This document shows positions 60,420 to 64,000 of a stretch of 64,000 bases of DNA, piece by piece (position 1 is the stretch's first letter; each line of letters opens with the position of its first letter). This DNA comes from Psoroptes ovis. Its lineage: Eukaryota; Arthropoda; Arachnida; Sarcoptiformes; Psoroptidae. Under the pieces are notes generated by a model, which saw only the letters and a list, made by a program, of their open reading frames with translations, ran no database searches and was not told the origin of the DNA. The DNA lies in contig PQWQ01000011.1 in assembly GCA_002943765.1 (NCBI GenBank), positions 1,240,001-1,304,000 on the forward strand. The letters are read 5' to 3'. A program made the position numbers and the translations under genes.

Positions 60420-63400
60420 CTAATCTGGTATAGTAATGTAACCATCATCATTCGTCATCATTGCATTAGATGATTTAGCATTAAAATATTTTGATGATGA
60501 TGTTGTGGATTTTTGAGGTATTTTTTTCGTTGTTTTTCTTCGAGTTCCAGCAGTTGAACGTTTCGGTGTTGTATTTTTATTGGCAGTATTACGAGATCGA
60601 CTTTTCGTGGCTGTTTTAGCTTTTTTGTTTTTATTATAATTGGAATTACCATAATTATTAGTGTTATGATCATTTTGATAATAATCAATTGGAAAATCAT
60701 CAGGAACAATAAAATCATTGATAGAATTATCAATCATTGATGTTGAACATGATGCTGTACGTTCGATTAAATCATTATATTCATCATCACCAATAATATC
60801 ATCATCAATAGTATCAATGATTTCTTCATTTTCAAAATCAATAATAGAACGTTTATGTGATTTAGTAGGTTTTTTAGTTGTAGTAGAATTTTTACCCATT
60901 CTATTATTTGTATCATTACGTTTTTTCGTTACATTAAATATAAATTGTTGATTATGTGTTAAAATATCAGCGTAACGTTCACCAAGACGTAAATAACTGG
61001 AGCTGGCAAAAATATTTTTCCTATTTACAACAGTATCTTCGGTAATGAATTTTTTTGCAATCAAATTCTGTATCAATCGTTGAACATCGGTACGATTATA
61101 GTCTTTAAGTAATGAAAACATTGGTGAACGTTTTTGTCTATCATTAATGAATCGATCGTTTCCATTACCTGTGTTTGAGAATATTGAATATTTAAAATCA
61201 AAAATGGATTAATAGAAATGAAAACTAAAATAGATACCAGCTAAAATGTTTGCTAATTGTATGGATGAAATATTATCTTGACGTTGTTGATTATAAGGTC
61301 CAACTAATAATTGAATCGATTGTAATATTATACGAACATTTTGTGTAAAATCTTCAGATTGAAAATTATCTTTTATCAAACAATTATCACAAACAGATTC
61401 AATATTAGCAACACAATAACGATCATCATATTGTTGGCCAAAATATTTCAGCAATTGCTTTCGTCGACATTCAGCTTTATTCAAACAAAACATTTGTACA
61501 TCATATAAATAATCCATGGCAATTTTCAACATTGATTTTTGTTTCGTTGATTTTGTCAATAAACTTTTCCATCGATTAAAATCTAAAGGTGTATAGTATA
61601 GAATACAATTAGCTAATTGACCATCACGACCAGCTCTACCAACTTCTTGATAATATCCTTCAATCGATTTCGGTAATGAATAATGTATGACAAAACGACA
61701 ATCAGATTTATCGATACCCATTCCGAAAGCAATCGTAGCAACAACAACATCGAATTTTCCATTAATCCAATCATTTTGGACTTGTTTTCTTGAATGATCA
61801 CTTAATCCGGCATGATATGAAACACATTTAAATCCTTGATTACATAATTTATCTGCTAGCGTATCACAATCTTTACGTGATAAACAATAAATAATTCCAG
61901 TTTTACCATAGAAATCTGTTTGTAATAATTCTGCTATTTCTTCTAAACATTTTTTCGTTTTTGGCCGCACTTCAAATTTCAGATTATCACGATTAAATGA
62001 TTGCATAAACCATTTAGCTTCACGTAAATGTAATTGTTGTGCAATATCTAAACGAACTTTTTGCGTTGCTGTCGCTGTTAATGCCATAAATGGTACATTC
62101 GGGAATGGTTGTCGAAGTTCAGATAAACGTTTATAATCTGGACGAAAATCATGACCCCATTGTGAAACACAATGTGCTTCATCAATGACAAATCTTGCTA
62201 ATTTATTACGTTGATATAGTTTTTTCAATATCGATCGTAAACGATCTGATGCTGCTAATTTTTCAGGAGTTACATACAATAATTTTATTTTTATTTTATC
62301 CGAATTGAGATCAGCATATATTTCAGCCGTTGTATCAGTATCAACATCAGCCGTCAATGAAGCAGCAGAACCAGAACATCGTTCATTCATTTTAGATGTT
62401 TGATCTAAAATTAAACTTTTCAATGGTGAAACAACGACAGTGATTCCACTGGATACTAAAGCTGGCAGCTGATAACAAAGAGATTTTCCACCACCAGTTG
62501 GCATTAGAATAAAAACATCATGCTTCAATAGTGCAGCATTTATTGCTTCTAATTGATTTGTACGAAATTCTCGTAGGCCAAAAACTTCATGAAAAACTTG
62601 TAACATTCGTTTCGAATGAGGTAAATTCTTTGATTTCAATAATTGTTCTGTGCCATCATTTTGATAAAGACCAAAAAATCTACCATGTTTTGAATCATTC
62701 ATTATTTGATCATCATCATCAGTAGCCAAATTATTAGGATTATTAATTGAACGATTCAAATCGATTTGCAAAAAACTTGCTTCAGCCCTTAATGCTTCAT
62801 TCAAAACACATGATCCTTCGATATTTTGAGTATTCGGTGCAGACAATGCTATTGATTGTTGAGTATTCGTATCAAGAGTTTCAACACAATCTTCCCAATC
62901 ACTAAGATCACTTAAAACCATTTCATTCTCTTTCGCAGATGGTTCAACGATTGAATCACATTCGATAATCGATTTGTTTAATTTTCTGATTGGCATTGGC
63001 ATTGACATCGGTATGATTTCACATGAATTTTCCGTATCAATTGAATGTATTCGTTCATTTTGTGAATCATAAACTATCATCATTGATTCTGATTGTTGAG
63101 ATTGTTGTTTTAATGGTGATTTGAATTGAGATTGATAAGAATTATTATGATTACGAAATCTTGATGGTGTATTTTTGACATCTAATCTTTTTTGTGATTT
63201 CGGCCAACATTCTTCGTCATAATCACTATAATTATTATTGAAAGAATTATTATCGTTTAGATATTTATTATTATTAATATAATCACGATGTTTATCCAAA
63301 AGTGATTGTAATTCACGTGGAATGTTAGGAATTTCATGCTCAAATTTTAGTAGTTCTTGACAAATTTTGAACATATTTTCAACAAAATCAGGATCAGAAA

Positions 63401-63980
63401 AATGTTTCTTTTGAAATTTTACATTTTCAAAATGAGATTTGGATTCATTTGGCAGTGGATTGCAAATTAGATTTTCTTTCTCTGAATTATGATCACCATT
63501 CATATCGCAATCATAATCATTATCATCGAATCTTTGTCGCTTTCTATTTGTAATTGTCGTCGATGTTAAAGGTATTTTATTAATCGATGATGCATTATTT
63601 TCTTTCAATGGCAGAAAATCGATACTAGAATCGTTATCATTATCATTCAATTTCGCAGAATTAATTGTTTTCGGATTTATTGGTGTTGCGAGAATGGCCA
63701 TAAAATTATCTGCCAATGAACTATCACCATATGTTGAATTTTTCGTACTTGAACATTCATTATTGATCAATGCGGTTGTCGTCGATTGTTTAAATGAATT
63801 AGTAGAGCTTATTCTTGATTTAGTATCGAATTTAATTGGCTGAAATAATATTGAATCATCATTATCGTCATTATTATCATCATTATCATTCTGTTGATCA
63901 TTATTAGAATTAGATTCTAATTGTTGGTTATCACCTCTTGATTTTATATTTGTTTCTATGAGATCAGGTGACAAATTCAT
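60420..63980 (-). CDS. BLM: RecQ-family DNA helicase, Bloom type (possibly 5' partial)
   Basis: This nuclear 3'-5' DNA helicase acts in homologous recombination and fork repair. Exons on the minus strand are 61238-63980 and 60420-61168, split in phase 1, for 1163 residues from the first visible ATG. The frame is open to the window edge, so more N terminus is possible. An acidic Asn/Ser/Asp-rich N-terminal ~460 residues is followed by the helicase core: FGLREFRTNQLEAINAAL, LMPTGGGKSLCYQ (about 490), VIDEAHCVSQWGHDFRPDY (about 600) and VGRAGRDGQ (about 780). The zinc-binding part of the RQC follows with four cysteines (CRRKQLLKYF, YCV and CDNC), then a winged helix across the intron. After that comes only a basic, disordered tail ending ITIPD; I see no HRDC domain. 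Long N terminus and RQC favour BLM over RECQL5. Confidence 0.88.
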
Positions 63981-64000
63981 TGCTTGCTGTTGAATCGGAT

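Noticed and set aside
1..64000. CRISPR arrays, bacterial operons, riboswitches
   Set aside because: Spliced genes, intron structure and retroelement type show eukaryotic nuclear DNA. The only regularly repeated units are dispersed transposon-like copies and microsatellites.
1..64000. tRNA or rRNA genes
   Set aside because: I did not see a convincing A-box/B-box pair or rRNA core by eye. A tRNAscan and Infernal run would be needed to exclude them.

Overview
The window is AT-rich eukaryotic nuclear DNA with very short introns in its right half (about 60-70 bp in several genes), long CAT/ATC microsatellites that run into coding sequence as Ser, Asn, Gln and His tracts, and arthropod-type genes. 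I infer an arthropod, most likely an astigmatid mite (Dermatophagoides-like). The organism is inferred from base composition, gene style and an unusual Dscam; it was not tested against a database.

Layout. 1-43301 is dominated by one plus-strand gene for a Dscam-family cell-adhesion receptor. Its 5' end lies left of the window. Twelve exons run from 7514 to 43301 and encode Ig2-Ig9, four fibronectin III domains, a membrane span and a cytoplasmic tail. The first visible intron (8159-31191, 23 kb) appears to use a GC donor. It contains a nearly full-length, antisense, env-bearing LTR retroelement (13146-20310) whose two LTRs differ only in one homopolymer. About fifteen copies of an ~80-bp mariner-like inverted-repeat element lie to the left of 33 kb and none to the right.

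From 43.4 kb the region is gene-dense: an unrecognised type I membrane protein (43456-44981, +); an intronless 588-residue glycoprotein (45206-46972, +) that aligns with the envelope part of the retroelement; GDP-D-glucose phosphorylase (47067-48284, -); a KCNQ-type potassium channel (48904-51087, +); the spliceosomal kinase PRPF4B (51354-55849, -); a Gly/Tyr-rich secreted protein (56255-57363, -); a second secreted Ser/Thr-rich protein (58187-59065, -); and a Bloom-type RecQ helicase (60420-63980, -) that may continue past the right edge.

The most notable result is the stand-alone glycoprotein at 45206-46972. All ten ectodomain cysteines of the retroelement envelope have counterparts in it, in the same order, together with local motif matches, yet it has no gag, pol or LTR beside it. 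It is a good candidate for an envelope gene captured by the host. The ordinary genes are neighbours without an obvious shared pathway.
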